Under the pieces are notes generated by a model that worked only from the letters and a program-made list of their open reading frames with translations, was not told the DNA's origin and did not search any database. The position numbers were made by a program, and so were the translations under genes. Shown here one piece after another: positions 17,552-26,532 of a DNA stretch of 64,000 nucleotides; the stretch's first letter is position 1; the number at the start of each line of letters is the position of its first letter. Source of the DNA: Streptomyces sp. LUP30 (GTDB lineage: Bacteria; Actinomycetota; Actinomycetes; Streptomycetales; Streptomycetaceae). The DNA is taken from NCBI RefSeq assembly GCF_001746365.1, contig NZ_MJAJ01000002.1:218312-282311 (forward strand). Direction: 5' to 3'.

Positions 17552-18298
17552 TCACATGTACCGGCCGCCGGTCACCTCGACCACCGCGCCGGTGACGTAG
17601 CCGGCCAGGTCGGAGGCGAGGAACAGGACGACCTGGGCGACCTCGGCGGGCTCTCCGGCACGTCCCATGGGGATCTCCGCGAGCTTCGCCTCCCAGGCGG
17701 CCCTGGGCATCGCCTCGGTCATGGCGGTACGGATCAGACCGGGCTGGACGGCGTTCACGCGGATCCCGGCCCGGGCGAGTTCCTTGGCGGAGGCCTTGGT
17801 GAGGCCGACGAGTCCCGCCTTGGCCGCGCTGTAGTTCGTCTGACCGAAGTTGCCGACCTTGCCGGCGATGGAGGAGATGTTGACGATGCTGCCGCCCAGA
17901 CCGTGCGCGCGCATCGCCTCCGCGGCGTACCGGGTGCCGTTCCAGGCACCGGTCAGATGTACGTCGACCACGGCCCGGAAGTCGGCGACTGCCATCTTGC
18001 GCAGGGTCGCGTCCCGGGTGATCCCGGCGTTGTTGACCATCACGCCGACCGGTCCGAAGCTGTCGGTGCAGTGGGCGACGAGGGCGGCGACCTCGTCCTC
18101 GTCGGTGACGTCACAGCGCAGCGAGGTGGCGGCCACACCGTTCTCGGCCAGGCGTTGGGCGGCTTCCGCCGCCGCGTCCTCGTTGATGTCCCCGAGGACG
18201 ACGGACGCCCCCTCGGCGCCGAGGACACCGGCGATCTCGAAGCCGATGCCCTGTGCGCCGCCGGTGATCACCGCGTTCCGGCCGTCCAGCAGTCCCAT
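17552..18298 (-). CDS. FabG-like 3-hydroxyacyl dehydrogenase/3-ketoacyl reductase
   Basis: A 248-residue SDR with [10 protein letters not shown] at the cofactor site, [11 protein letters not shown] after strand 4, [23 protein letters not shown] around the catalytic Ser, Tyr and Lys, and the ending [17 protein letters not shown] and [11 protein letters not shown] are hallmarks of FabG/PhaB-like acyl reductases. Beside a classical thiolase it most likely oxidises a 3-hydroxyacyl-CoA (or reduces the ketone). It is the first gene of the five-gene leftward operon; operator site B lies 36 bases upstream of its start. Confidence 0.9.
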   Translation of the reverse strand: MGLLDGRNAVITGGAQGIGFEIAGVLGAEGASVVLGDINEDAAAEAAQRLAENGVAATSLRCDVTDEDEVAALVAHCTDSFGPVGVMVNNAGITRDATLRKMAVADFRAVVDVHLTGAWNGTRYAAEAMRAHGLGGSIVNISSIAGKVGNFGQTNYSAAKAGLVGLTKASAKELARAGIRVNAVQPGLIRTAMTEAMPRAAWEAKLAEIPMGRAGEPAEVAQVVLFLASDLAGYVTGAVVEVTGGRYM

Positions 18299-18333
18299 GT
18301 CAGCCCGCCCTGGCTCGACGCTATTCCTCTTAA

Positions 18334-18348
18334 ATAGATAACCTATTA
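18334..18348. promoter_or_regulatory. AT-rich palindromic operator, site B
   Basis: AATAGATAACCTATT is nearly a perfect palindrome (AATAG/CTATT arms) in the divergent gap between the FabG-like gene and an acyl-CoA dehydrogenase. It differs at one base from site K (AATAGCTAACCTATT). It probably controls both transcription units. Confidence 0.75.
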
Positions 18349-18411
18349 TGCTGAAACAATCAATACAGCGACGGAGCCGTGCGCGCCGGACCGGACGAGG
18401 AGAGTACGCAG

Positions 18412-19638
18412 GTGGACATCAGCTATCCCCCCGAGACCGAAGCGTTCCGCACCGAGGTCAGGGCGTTCCTCGCCGAGACACTGCCGCCGGACTGGAACGG
18501 GATCGGGGCCCTCGACGAGGACGCGGCCTGGGCCTTCGCCCGCGACTGGCGTCGGCTGCTCGCAGAGCGCCGCTACCTCTCGCTGACCTGGCCCGAGCAG
18601 TACGGCGGCAGGGGCCTGACCAAGCTCCACCAGGTGGTGCTGATGGAGGAACTGGCGCTGGCAGGTGTGCCGTTCGGGCTGCCGCAGGACACCTTCGGCG
18701 TGAAGATGCTGGCCAACACGCTGCTGCGCTGGGGCACGGACGAGCAGAAGGCCCATTTCCTCCCTCGCATCCTCAGCGGTGAGGACACCTGGTGCCAGGG
18801 GTACTCGGAGCCGGACGCGGGCTCGGACCTCGCCTCGCTGCGGACGCGTGCGGTGCGCGACGGCGAGGAGTGGGTGATCGACGGCCAGAAGGTCTGGACC
18901 TCCGGCGCCCATCACAGCGACTGGATCTTCATGCTGGTCCGCACGAACCCCGACGCCCCCAGTCACCGCGGCATCTCCTTCCTCCTCGTCCCCCTCGGCC
19001 GGCCCGGCGTCGAGGTCCGGCCGTTCCGCATGATGAGCGGGCAGCTGCACTTCAACGAGGTGTTCTTCCAGGGCGCCCGCACCCGCGCGGATCTGGTCGT
19101 AGGCGGCGTCGACAACGGCTGGACGGTCGCCCAGAGCCTGCTGGGCGTGGAGCGCGGAGAGGAGGCGGCGACCAACCCGATCCTCTTCAAGGCGGAGGTG
19201 GAGCGTCTCGTCGAGCTGGCACGGCTGTACGGCAAGGACCGGGACCCGGTGATCCGCCAGCGGATCGCCTGGTGCTGGTCCAAGGTCGAGATCATGCGCT
19301 ATCTCGGGTACCGGATCCTCACCGGCTGGCTCAAGGGCGCCGAGCCCGGACCCGAGTCGTCGATCGCCAAGCTGTACTGGAGCGAATACCACAACAAGGT
19401 CACCGACCTGGCGATGGACATCATGGGCCTGCACGGCCAGGTGCCGGTCGGCCGCCCGCCCCTGCGCACCTACCGCACCGACGACCCCGGCGCCGCGAAC
19501 TCCTCGGCGTCGTGGTCGACGACCTATCTCATCGCCCGCTCCGGCACCCTCTACGCGGGGACCTCCCAGGTGCAGCGGAACATCCTTGCGGAGAAGGTGC
19601 TGGGGCTGCCGCGCGAACGGCGGGCAGCGGCGGGTTAG
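18412..19638 (+). CDS. Acyl-CoA dehydrogenase (large-subunit FadE type)
   Basis: A 408-residue FAD acyl-CoA dehydrogenase. Motifs include [12 protein letters not shown], the flavin/substrate segment [31 protein letters not shown] and the C-terminal [18 protein letters not shown]. The WTSxxxxxDW and [12 protein letters not shown] features fit subunits of the heteromeric dehydrogenases used in actinobacterial steroid side-chain oxidation, although no partner gene is adjacent; a candidate partner is encoded at 39331. It introduces a 2,3-double bond into an acyl-CoA and passes electrons to ETF. GTG at 18412 is preceded by GAGGAG nine bases away. It is transcribed alone from the site B region. Confidence 0.88.
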   Translation: MDISYPPETEAFRTEVRAFLAETLPPDWNGIGALDEDAAWAFARDWRRLLAERRYLSLTWPEQYGGRGLTKLHQVVLMEELALAGVPFGLPQDTFGVKMLANTLLRWGTDEQKAHFLPRILSGEDTWCQGYSEPDAGSDLASLRTRAVRDGEEWVIDGQKVWTSGAHHSDWIFMLVRTNPDAPSHRGISFLLVPLGRPGVEVRPFRMMSGQLHFNEVFFQGARTRADLVVGGVDNGWTVAQSLLGVERGEEAATNPILFKAEVERLVELARLYGKDRDPVIRQRIAWCWSKVEIMRYLGYRILTGWLKGAEPGPESSIAKLYWSEYHNKVTDLAMDIMGLHGQVPVGRPPLRTYRTDDPGAANSSASWSTTYLIARSGTLYAGTSQVQRNILAEKVLGLPRERRAAAG

Positions 19639-19757
19639 AGCCGGTCGGGGGCCGTGCCGGCGACGGCGGCGGGCCGCGTCGCGGGCGGGCGGGCGGCACC
19701 CGGTGGGCCCCGGCACCGCCGGCCTGGTGTCGCCGGGCCTGACGATCCTCGACCCGC

Positions 19758-20348
19758 TCAGGCGTCGGACGCCCCCGGGCCCCGTCGCTCGAAGGTCCTG
19801 AGCAGCGGCACCGGACGCGGCCCGGTCCCCGGGACCCAGCCCGTGTCCAGCTTGCGCAGGCCCACTCCGTCCGGCGCCCAGATGTGGCAGCTGTTCAGCA
19901 CACCGGCCGTGGAGCGCGGGTCGTGGGCCTGCTCGCCGGCGTACCGCAGGCCCGCGTTCGCCGAGATGGCCGCCTGCACCACCGCGGGGCCCAGGGCGCG
20001 GGCCAGCTCGTGCAGGTGTGAACAGCCGGACACCCCGCGGAACCGCTCCTGGATGGCCCGGTTGTATCCGGCGGCGACGCTGAGCCCGACGAGCCCGTCG
20101 AACACCGGGGTGATCAACGGGCACTCGGCGTGCGGGAAGGTCCGCATGTCCGCGTCGGCGTGCACGACGACCATGTCGGCAAGGCGGACGCGCACGGCGA
20201 GCGCCATCCGGTGGACGACGCCGGCCGACGGCTCCGCCCAAGGGCGCACGTCGCTCAGTTCCGCCTCGACCGAGATCTCGTCGCCGCCTTCCGCGTACGC
20301 GGTGACGGTGATCGTGCGCCGGTGCAGCGGGAGTTCGGAGCGGGTCAT
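19758..20348 (-). CDS. DUF2889 family protein
   Basis: A 196-residue protein matching the DUF2889 pattern: an N-terminal HRRTITVTAYAEGGDEISVEA strand segment, an acidic/hydrophobic middle (HADADMRTFPHAECPLITP) and the conserved GVSGCSHLHELARALGPA stretch with Cys and His that may bind metal. The function of the family is not established, but members recur in acyl-CoA and steroid-like degradation clusters of actinobacteria and proteobacteria. The start overlaps the stop of the upstream crotonase gene (ATGA), with GGAGG seven bases before it, so the two are co-expressed. It could be a non-catalytic or hydratase-like component. Confidence 0.75.
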   Translation of the reverse strand: MTRSELPLHRRTITVTAYAEGGDEISVEAELSDVRPWAEPSAGVVHRMALAVRVRLADMVVVHADADMRTFPHAECPLITPVFDGLVGLSVAAGYNRAIQERFRGVSGCSHLHELARALGPAVVQAAISANAGLRYAGEQAHDPRSTAGVLNSCHIWAPDGVGLRKLDTGWVPGTGPRPVPLLRTFERRGPGASDA

Positions 20349-21184
20349 GACGACGCCTCCTGCGCAAGCGTCGGCGCCACGGCCGCGGCATCCCCCAGCC
20401 CCGCGAACTCCGGCGGCCGGCGCTCGATGAAACTCCGCACGCCCTCGCGGTAGTCCGGGGCGCGCTTCGCCGTGGCCAGAAGGGCGGCAGCGTGGTCGCG
20501 GCTCTCGGTGAAGGTCCTCGCCTGGTCGTCGGCGAGCTGCCGCTTGATGAGGGACATCGCGTACGGGCTGGCCGAGCGAGCCAGCTCGCTCGCATAGGCG
20601 AGCGCCGCCGGGAGCAGGTCCCGCGGTTCGACCAGGCGGTTGACCAGTCCCATGGCCAGAGCCTCCGTCCCGTTGATCCGGCGCGAGGACAGCAGCAGGT
20701 CGGCGGCGTTGCCGTGGCCGACCACCCGGGGCAGGAGCCAGGACACGCCGTCCTCGGCCACCAGTCCGCGGGCGCTGAAGGCGGCGGCGAACCTGGCGTG
20801 CGGCACGGCGAACCGCACATCGCACATCAACGCCTGGTTGAACCCGATGCCGGCGCACGAACCGTTGACCGCCGCCACCACGGGCTTCGGGAAGGACATG
20901 GGGCGGGTGCGCGGGGGCAGCCGGTCGGTCGGCCAGGGGCGGGCGCCCGACGAGGCGGCGTCCAGGACGCTCATGTCCATTCCCGGGCAGAAGCTGCGCC
21001 CGGCGCCGGTGAGCACCACGGCCCGCACCCGTGGATCATGCTCCGCCCGGTCGAACAGTTCGTTGTAGAGCAGCTCCATCTCCAGCGTCCAGGCGTTGTG
21101 CCGCTCGGGCCGGTTCAGGGTCAGCAGCATGACTCCGTCATCGGTGAGATCGTTGAGGATCTCCGGGGCCGGGTTCTCGGTCAT
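20345..21184 (-). CDS. Crotonase-fold enoyl-CoA hydratase/isomerase family protein
   Basis: A 279-residue crotonase with RPERHNAW, LTGAGRSFCPGMDM (oxyanion hole) and NGSCAGIGFNQALMCD. The two Glu of classical hydratases are replaced (Asn in GFNQALMCD; no PE in the second loop), while a Glu occurs later in GLVAEDGVSWLLPR, as in isomerase or hydrolase-type members. Hydration of a double bond is therefore not certain; isomerisation or C-C cleavage are alternatives. ATG at 21184 is chosen because GGGAG lies eight bases before it and operator site C lies upstream at 21229. The next gene, DUF2889, overlaps its end by four bases. Confidence 0.85.
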   Translation of the reverse strand: MTENPAPEILNDLTDDGVMLLTLNRPERHNAWTLEMELLYNELFDRAEHDPRVRAVVLTGAGRSFCPGMDMSVLDAASSGARPWPTDRLPPRTRPMSFPKPVVAAVNGSCAGIGFNQALMCDVRFAVPHARFAAAFSARGLVAEDGVSWLLPRVVGHGNAADLLLSSRRINGTEALAMGLVNRLVEPRDLLPAALAYASELARSASPYAMSLIKRQLADDQARTFTESRDHAAALLATAKRAPDYREGVRSFIERRPPEFAGLGDAAAVAPTLAQEASS

Positions 21185-21228
21185 CGAGGTCACTCCCGCG
21201 GTATCCGTCGGCTGGACCGGCTTTATAG

Positions 21229-21245
21229 ATAGATGAATCATCTAT
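21229..21245. promoter_or_regulatory. AT-rich palindromic operator, site C
   Basis: ATAGATGAATCATCTAT is a 17-base palindrome with 8-base arms and a single central base. It lies 45 bases upstream of the leftward crotonase start. The arms differ from the GTTAG core of the other sites, so it may be a second operator class or a degenerate member. Confidence 0.6.
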
Positions 21246-21333
21246 ATACCAAAGGGCCGTCAGGACGCCAGATCAGGTCGCGCACGAGAAGGTCACCGAG
21301 GGCTTGACCTGGTACCCTCGATGCACTAAGACG

Positions 21334-21348
21334 ATTCATTTAGCTATA
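21334..21348. promoter_or_regulatory. AT-rich operator, site D, before the first GntR gene
   Basis: ATTCATTTAGCTATA lies 14 bases before the GTG start of the FadR-type regulator gene. Its TTTAGCTA core matches site L and is close to site K. Its position suggests autoregulation. Confidence 0.65.
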
Positions 21349-21361
21349 CGAGGAGCCCACC

Positions 21362-22165
21362 GTGGCCGAGGCAGCCCGCACCGCAGAAACGGCGACCGTG
21401 CCGGTCCCCGCCCGCAGTCGCGTAGGACGTCAGGTGCGGGTGCCGAAGACCGCCGAACTGGTCGCCGCGCACCTGCGTCGCCAGATCGTACGGGGCGAGC
21501 TGAAGCCCGACGACGCGCTGCCCCCGGAGTCGGGCCTGATGGAGCAGTTCGGCATCTCGCGGCCCACACTGCGCGAGGCGTTCAGGGTGCTGGAGTCGGA
21601 GTCCCTGATCACGGTGCGCCGCGGCGCCCACGGCGGAGCCCGGGTGAGTGCTCCGGACTCGGACGTCGCCGCGCGCTTCGCCGGCCTGATCCTCGAGTAC
21701 CGCGGCGCCACCCTGGGTGACATCTACCGCGCCGCGGCCCTCATCGAGCCGCCCTGCGCCCGCCAGCTCGCCACCAAGCACACGGCCGACGACATCAAGC
21801 GGCTGCGCGACGCGGTGGCGACCGAGAAGGCCGCCCTCGACGACCCGCTCGCCCTGGTCGACGCGCAGGACGCCTTCCACGCCCTGCTGGTCGAACTCAC
21901 CGGCAACCAGACCCTGATCCTGCTGTGCGGCATGCTGCGCAACATCATCGACCGGGCCAACGCCTCGTACACGGCGGGCGCGGCAGACGCCGAAGCCCAG
22001 AAGGCGCAAGCCCTCAAGGGACACCGGGCGCACGTGCGGATGGTCGGCCTGATCGAGTCCGGGAAGGCGGACGAGGCCGAGAAGCTGTGGCAGCGGCACA
22101 TCTCCAGCGCGGACGACGTCGTGAACGCCGCGGGACCCAAGACGGTGCTCGAACTCCTCGACTGA
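21362..22165 (+). CDS. GntR-family regulator, FadR type (regulator 1)
   Basis: A 267-residue regulator. The N-terminal winged helix (about residues 28-95) contains AAHLRRQIVRGELKPDD and the recognition helix SRPTLREAFRVLESESLI with wing RRGAHGGARV. The C-terminal all-helical FCD/FadR-type domain has DAQDAFHALLVELTGNQ and HRAHVRMV, the usual metal/ligand pocket. Such proteins bind DNA as dimers and release it upon binding an acyl-CoA or carboxylate. GTG at 21362 is preceded by GAGGAG. Its DNA-binding helix is almost identical to that of regulator 2 at 41517-42299, so both probably bind the AT-rich operators found across the island, including site D in front of this gene. Confidence 0.9.
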   Translation: MAEAARTAETATVPVPARSRVGRQVRVPKTAELVAAHLRRQIVRGELKPDDALPPESGLMEQFGISRPTLREAFRVLESESLITVRRGAHGGARVSAPDSDVAARFAGLILEYRGATLGDIYRAAALIEPPCARQLATKHTADDIKRLRDAVATEKAALDDPLALVDAQDAFHALLVELTGNQTLILLCGMLRNIIDRANASYTAGAADAEAQKAQALKGHRAHVRMVGLIESGKADEAEKLWQRHISSADDVVNAAGPKTVLELLD

Positions 22166-22215
22166 CCGGATCCACCTCGCGGCGGACCCGCCTCCGCTCC
22201 CCCCTTGCGCTCTCT

Positions 22216-22250
22216 AATCAGTTAGATAATTATAGAAGGCGTACTGAATA
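22216..22250. promoter_or_regulatory. Bipartite AT-rich operator, site E
   Basis: AATCAGTTAGATAATTATAG at 22216-22235 is followed, after seven bases, by ACTGAATA at 22243-22250. The same two blocks at the same spacing occur in site G at 33375-33409. It lies between regulator 1 and the amidohydrolase gene, so the latter has its own promoter. Confidence 0.75.
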
Positions 22251-22275
22251 GTTCCTGGGGCCCGGAGGCGACGCC

Positions 22276-23457
22276 ATGGCCGAACAGCGCAAGCCCATCT
22301 TCGACTGCGACCAGCACATGTACGAGGAGCGTGACTCCTTCACCCGCTACCTTCCGAAGGAGTTCCTCGGTGCGGCCGTCGCCCCGGTGACCCTGCCGGA
22401 CGGGAGGGAGGTGATCCTCGCCGGGGACCGCATCGTCGTATGCCTGGAACCGGAGTTCGGGCAGGTGTACCGCCCCGGTTCGCTGAAGGAGATGCTCAAG
22501 GCGATGGCCTCGGGCAATCCCGAGGAGACGTACCAGTTCGAGCCGATGCACGAGTCGTACCAGAACCGCGACGCCCGGCTGCGCGTCATGGACGAACAGG
22601 GCCTGGACCAGACCATCATCTACCCGGGCGGCTGGGCGCTGGTCGCCGAGGAGTACGTGAAGGGCGTGGAGCCGCTCTACGCCAACTACCACTCCTTCAA
22701 CCGGTACATGAACGAGGTCTGGGGCTTCGACCACCAGGGCCGCATCTACGCCCCCGCGCTGCTGTCCCTGCGCGACCTGCCCAGCGCGGTCAAGGAGTTG
22801 GAGTACGTCCTCGACCAGGGCGCCCGCTTCATCCTGCTGCCGACCGGCCCCGTGTACGGCCGCTCGCCGGGCGACCCGTACTTCGACCCGTTCTGGAAGC
22901 TGGTCAACGAGGCCAAGGCGAGCGTCTGCTACCACATCAGCGAGTTCTACTACAACTCGCAGGTGGCGCCCTCCTGGGGCTACGACCCGAACCCCATCCA
23001 CTTCCGGATGTCGGCCTGGCAGTGGCAGAACACCTACGGCCAGCGCCCCGTCGAGGAGACGCTGTCCGCGCTGATCTTCGACAACCTTTTCGGCCGTTTC
23101 CCCGACATCAACGTCCTGGTGTCCGAGTTCGGCTCCGAATGGGTGCCGCACTTCGTGCGCCACATGGACAAGAGTCGCGGCATGGGCCGCAACGGCCCCT
23201 GGCTCGGCGGGCAGTTGGACGAGCGCCCCAGCCAGGTCTTCCGCAAGCACGTCCGCGTGGTGCCCTATCCGGAGGACGACATCGTGAACGTCGTCAGGCG
23301 CCTCGGTTATCACGAGTCCATCGTCATGGGCTCCGACTTCCCGCACGCCGAGGGCCTGGCCAATCCGGCCGACTTCCGCAAGCTCATCGCGGAACTCGAC
23401 GAGTCCGCGCAGGACGACATCATGTTCAACAACGCTCAGCAGCTGATCAGCCGCTGA
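22276..23457 (+). CDS. Amidohydrolase-family metal-dependent hydrolase/decarboxylase
   Basis: A 393-residue TIM-barrel protein of the amidohydrolase 2 (ACMSD-like) family. Metal ligands are visible as the N-terminal DCDQH (D-x-H type), a central His in CYHISEF, a later His in VRHMDKS and the Asp in MGSDFPHAEG near the C-terminus. Family members hydrolyse C-C or C-N bonds or decarboxylate carboxylates on rings. In this island it may open a ring or cleave a beta-diketone, but the reaction is not known. GGAGG lies before ATG 22276. Its last 11 bases overlap the end of the convergent beta-lactamase-fold gene. A paralogue is encoded at 62853. Confidence 0.85.
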   Translation: MAEQRKPIFDCDQHMYEERDSFTRYLPKEFLGAAVAPVTLPDGREVILAGDRIVVCLEPEFGQVYRPGSLKEMLKAMASGNPEETYQFEPMHESYQNRDARLRVMDEQGLDQTIIYPGGWALVAEEYVKGVEPLYANYHSFNRYMNEVWGFDHQGRIYAPALLSLRDLPSAVKELEYVLDQGARFILLPTGPVYGRSPGDPYFDPFWKLVNEAKASVCYHISEFYYNSQVAPSWGYDPNPIHFRMSAWQWQNTYGQRPVEETLSALIFDNLFGRFPDINVLVSEFGSEWVPHFVRHMDKSRGMGRNGPWLGGQLDERPSQVFRKHVRVVPYPEDDIVNVVRRLGYHESIVMGSDFPHAEGLANPADFRKLIAELDESAQDDIMFNNAQQLISR

Positions 23458-24643
23458 GCGGCAGGTTTCGAGCGGGGAGCCCGGTACCGGGATTCGGTAC
23501 CGGGCTCAGATCCGTCCGGTCGGTGAGATCCGCCGCGAGATTCGCGATGTTGGTGAGCAGCGCCGTGCCACGCCGGGAGTGGTCGTAGCCGGCGAGCGGA
23601 TAGCCGTTGCTCAGGCAGGCGAAGGACAGACCGGTCTCCGGGTCCATGAAGCCGAGTTGGTAGGCGGCTCCGGCGCTGCCGAAGAGGGCGGACGAACCGG
23701 TGGACGGCAGGTTGCTGCCCGCGTCCGGGCCGGCCACGGTGACGAAGAGGCCCATGCTGGTACGGCGGCCGGAGCCGCCCCCGTAGATCTGCTCGCCGTG
23801 CGGGTGGTCCGTCAGACGGATCCGGGTGCCCTGCGCCACCGCCTCCGGCTTCCACAGTCCCGAGTGCTCCAGCGCCTGGAAGTACAGGGCGACGTCGGCG
23901 GCCGTGGCCACCAGCGCGTGGCTGGGCTCCCCGGCCGCCAGCACCCGGGGGTCGGACAGGTACCAGGGGCCCCAGGGGTCGGGCTCCTGCTCGTCGCTCG
24001 TGCGGTCGGTGGCGGTCATCGGGGCGACGGTGCCGGGCTGCCGGTCCACCGGGACGCCGAGTTCGAGCGAGGACAGCCCGAGCGGCCCGGCGATCCGGTC
24101 GCGCAGATAGCCGGCGAACGCCAGGCCCGTACGCCGCTCCACGATCTCGGCGACCAGCCAGGCCGCCGAGGTGAGGTGGAACTGGAAGCGGCTGCCCGGC
24201 GGGTGGTCGAGCCGCCAGCGGCCGAAGGCGGCGAGACGCTGCTCGCGGTCGAGCATCTTCGGGTACCCGAGCGGTGCGAAGGGGAAGCCGGCGGTGTGGG
24301 TGAGCACCTGCTCGACCGTCACCTTCTCCTTCCCGTTGGGCGCGAACTCCGGGATGATCGCGGCGACTTCCTCGGCCACGTCCAGAAGGCCGTCGCCGAT
24401 CAGCTTCCACACCGCTCCCGCGACGATCGACCGCCCGACGGACTGCAGGACGTATCGCGTGTCCGGTGCGGCGTCCCCCCAGGTCTCGAAGGCGACCAGC
24501 CTTCCGCCCCTCGCCACGGCGACCTGCACGGACGGCAACGGTCCGTGCTCGACCTCCAGACGGATCCGGCGCAGGAGCACGTCCAGCCGGTGCGGGTCGA
24601 CGCCGACGGCCTGCGGGGCGACGACCGAGTGGTCAAGCGTCAC
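23447..24643 (-). CDS. Serine hydrolase of the beta-lactamase/EstB fold with altered active site
   Basis: A 398-residue class C beta-lactamase/esterase-fold protein (VEQVLTHTAGFPF; LDHPPGSRFQF; AAWLVAEIVERRTG). The active-site SxxK reads S68-V-G-R71, with Arg for Lys, and the usual Tyr of the Y-x-N/YHxTS motif is Phe155 in FQFHLTSAAW. Both general-base residues are therefore changed, so normal esterase activity is doubtful. GTG at 24643 has AAGGAG six bases upstream. It overlaps the CoA-ligase gene by 11 bases and ends the six-gene leftward operon from 28364. It may be a modified esterase or a binding protein. Confidence 0.8.
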   Translation of the reverse strand: MTLDHSVVAPQAVGVDPHRLDVLLRRIRLEVEHGPLPSVQVAVARGGRLVAFETWGDAAPDTRYVLQSVGRSIVAGAVWKLIGDGLLDVAEEVAAIIPEFAPNGKEKVTVEQVLTHTAGFPFAPLGYPKMLDREQRLAAFGRWRLDHPPGSRFQFHLTSAAWLVAEIVERRTGLAFAGYLRDRIAGPLGLSSLELGVPVDRQPGTVAPMTATDRTSDEQEPDPWGPWYLSDPRVLAAGEPSHALVATAADVALYFQALEHSGLWKPEAVAQGTRIRLTDHPHGEQIYGGGSGRRTSMGLFVTVAGPDAGSNLPSTGSSALFGSAGAAYQLGFMDPETGLSFACLSNGYPLAGYDHSRRGTALLTNIANLAADLTDRTDLSPVPNPGTGLPARNLPLSG

Positions 24644-26105
24644 GTGGTTCTCCTTCGAGCGCGATGGGTTCCCTGAGGCTTCGGCGTACGACCTTGCCGT
24701 TCGCGTTGCGTGGCAGGTCGTCCACGAACCACCAGCGGACGGGGACCTTGAACCCGGACAGCCGAGCGCGGGTGTGGCTGCTGAGTGCCGCGGGCTGCGG
24801 TGGGGCGTCGGGACAGGCGGGGACGACGAAGGCCACGACGGTCTGACCGAGCCGCTCGTCCGGAACTCCGGTGACCGCGGCGTCCGCCACCCCGGGGTGC
24901 GCGGACAGGACCGTCTCCACCTCCAGCGGGTGGACGTTCTCGCCACCACGGATGATCATGTCGGTGCGGCGGCCGAGCAGGTAGAGATACCCGTCCTCCG
25001 CCACGCGGCCCAGGTCGCCGCTGTGCAGCCAGCCCTCGGCGTCGATCCTGAAGAGGTGATCGGCGCGGGCGTGGATCTCTCCGACGCCGTCCGGGCCGGG
25101 ATCGTGGACCCTGATCTCGACACCTGGTGCGGGCCGCCCCACCGACCGCAACAGCTCGGTGCGTCCGGCCACCGCCTCCCGGTGGTCCTCCGGAGTGAGC
25201 ACGCTGATCGGCGAGCCCTCCGTCTGTCCGAACATGTTGAGCATGCGGACGCCGGGCATCGCCTCGTACGTCCGCCGAAGGGTGCCCGGACGTACAGGCG
25301 CGCCGCCGTACTGGAGGGTCCGCAGCGTCTCGTGGCGGGCCTGTCCGGCCGCCAGCAGCGTCTCCAGCATCGCGGGGACCATGCTGGTGTGCGTGGTGCC
25401 GAGGTCCCGCAGCAGGGCCCAGCCCTCGACGGTGAACCGGGGCAGGCCGGTGATCAGGGCGCCCGCGGCGAGGGCGACGGCGATGTTGCCGAGGCCCGCG
25501 ATGTGATGGAAGGGGGCGCTGCCGCCGTAGAAGCTGTCGGGGTCCAGCCCGCACAGCCGCCCGTTCACCCGGGCCCGGGCGGCCAGGCGCAGCTGGCTCA
25601 TGGGGACGGGCTTGGGCAGGCCCGTCGTCCCGGAGGTGTGCAGGACGGCGGCGAGGTCTCCGGGTCCGGCAGTCAACTGCCTTGCACCAGAGACGAGTTC
25701 GGGAACGACGGCCATCCGCCGACCGGAGAGTTCGGCGACCTGCCTGCCGAGGTCGGCGAACTCGGGCTGCGCCAGCAGGACGTGAGCCCGCGTCTGCTTG
25801 ACCACCGCGGCGATCTCGTACGCCGTCATGCGGACGCCGAGCGGTGCGAGCGGGTGGCCGGATCCGGCACCGCCGATCACCAGCGCGAGGGCGTCGGCGG
25901 AGGTGGCGACCAGCGCGGGCACCGGTTCACCGGGCTTCAGGCCGAGGGTGTCCAGCCAGTCGGCCGCGCCGGCCGCACGGTCGAGGAGTTCGCGTCCGGT
26001 CCAGGTCAGGTCACCGAACCGGACGGCGGGACGGGCGTGGTCGTAGGCGCGGCTCACCAGGGCGGTCCAGGTGGCCGTCGTCCCGGCCTCCAGCGCGGCG
26101 GCCAT
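24633..26105 (-). CDS. AMP-dependent acyl-CoA synthetase/ligase
   Basis: A 490-residue ANL-superfamily enzyme. The phosphate loop HTSGTTGLPKPV, the adenylate motif LNMFGQTEG, the hinge LHSGDLGRVAEDGY, GRRTDMIIRGGENVHP and the catalytic Lys in RNANGKVVRR are all intact. It should convert a carboxylic acid, ATP and CoA to acyl-CoA in the cytoplasm. It is somewhat short because the N-terminal part is compact. The gene starts four bases behind the MaoC gene and is in one operon with a thioesterase, a crotonase and two hot-dog dehydratases. Of the three ligases in the island it is the one with the most conventional motifs. Confidence 0.92.
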   Translation of the reverse strand: MAAALEAGTTATWTALVSRAYDHARPAVRFGDLTWTGRELLDRAAGAADWLDTLGLKPGEPVPALVATSADALALVIGGAGSGHPLAPLGVRMTAYEIAAVVKQTRAHVLLAQPEFADLGRQVAELSGRRMAVVPELVSGARQLTAGPGDLAAVLHTSGTTGLPKPVPMSQLRLAARARVNGRLCGLDPDSFYGGSAPFHHIAGLGNIAVALAAGALITGLPRFTVEGWALLRDLGTTHTSMVPAMLETLLAAGQARHETLRTLQYGGAPVRPGTLRRTYEAMPGVRMLNMFGQTEGSPISVLTPEDHREAVAGRTELLRSVGRPAPGVEIRVHDPGPDGVGEIHARADHLFRIDAEGWLHSGDLGRVAEDGYLYLLGRRTDMIIRGGENVHPLEVETVLSAHPGVADAAVTGVPDERLGQTVVAFVVPACPDAPPQPAALSSHTRARLSGFKVPVRWWFVDDLPRNANGKVVRRSLREPIALEGEPRDA

Positions 26106-26109
26106 CGGA

Positions 26110-26532
26110 TCAGGGCTCCAGGCGGGCCGCCGCGGTGCCGGTGACCACCTCGGCGCCGTCCTGGTTGACGGTGCGCAGGCTGAAGTGCGCGACCGGGCCG
26201 GTCGTCGTGTCCTCGATCGAATCGACGGTGACCGTGGCGGTGAGGGTGTCGCCGGGCCAGACCTGAGCCTTGAAGCGCACGCCGTAGCGCAGCAGTGCCT
26301 CGGGGCCGACCCAGTCGGTCAGGACCCGGCCGGTCATGCCCATCGTCAGCATGCCGTGGGCGAACACGCCGGGGTAGCCCGCGGCCTCGACGGCGAACCG
26401 CTCGTCGGTGTGCAGCGGGTTGAAGTCGCCGGAGGCGCCCGCGTACTGCACGATCCGGGTGCGCCTGAGGTCGTCGACGAGGACGCTCTCGCGGGTCTCG
26501 CCGACCTTGATGCCGTCCGGGCTCGGGCTCAT
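26110..26532 (-). CDS. MaoC-like (R)-hydratase, hot-dog subunit
   Basis: A 140-residue single hot-dog domain with the hydratase motif YAGASGDFNPLHTD (catalytic Asp and His) and FAHGMLTMGMTGR. It should hydrate 2-enoyl-CoA to 3-hydroxyacyl-CoA. The start overlaps the stop of the preceding FAS1-like dehydratase gene (ATGA). The pair resembles the actinobacterial heteromeric hydratases such as ChsH1-ChsH2, in which two different hot-dog chains form one bulky-substrate active site, with one chain supplying the catalytic residues. Confidence 0.88.
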   Translation of the reverse strand: MSPSPDGIKVGETRESVLVDDLRRTRIVQYAGASGDFNPLHTDERFAVEAAGYPGVFAHGMLTMGMTGRVLTDWVGPEALLRYGVRFKAQVWPGDTLTATVTVDSIEDTTTGPVAHFSLRTVNQDGAEVVTGTAAARLEP

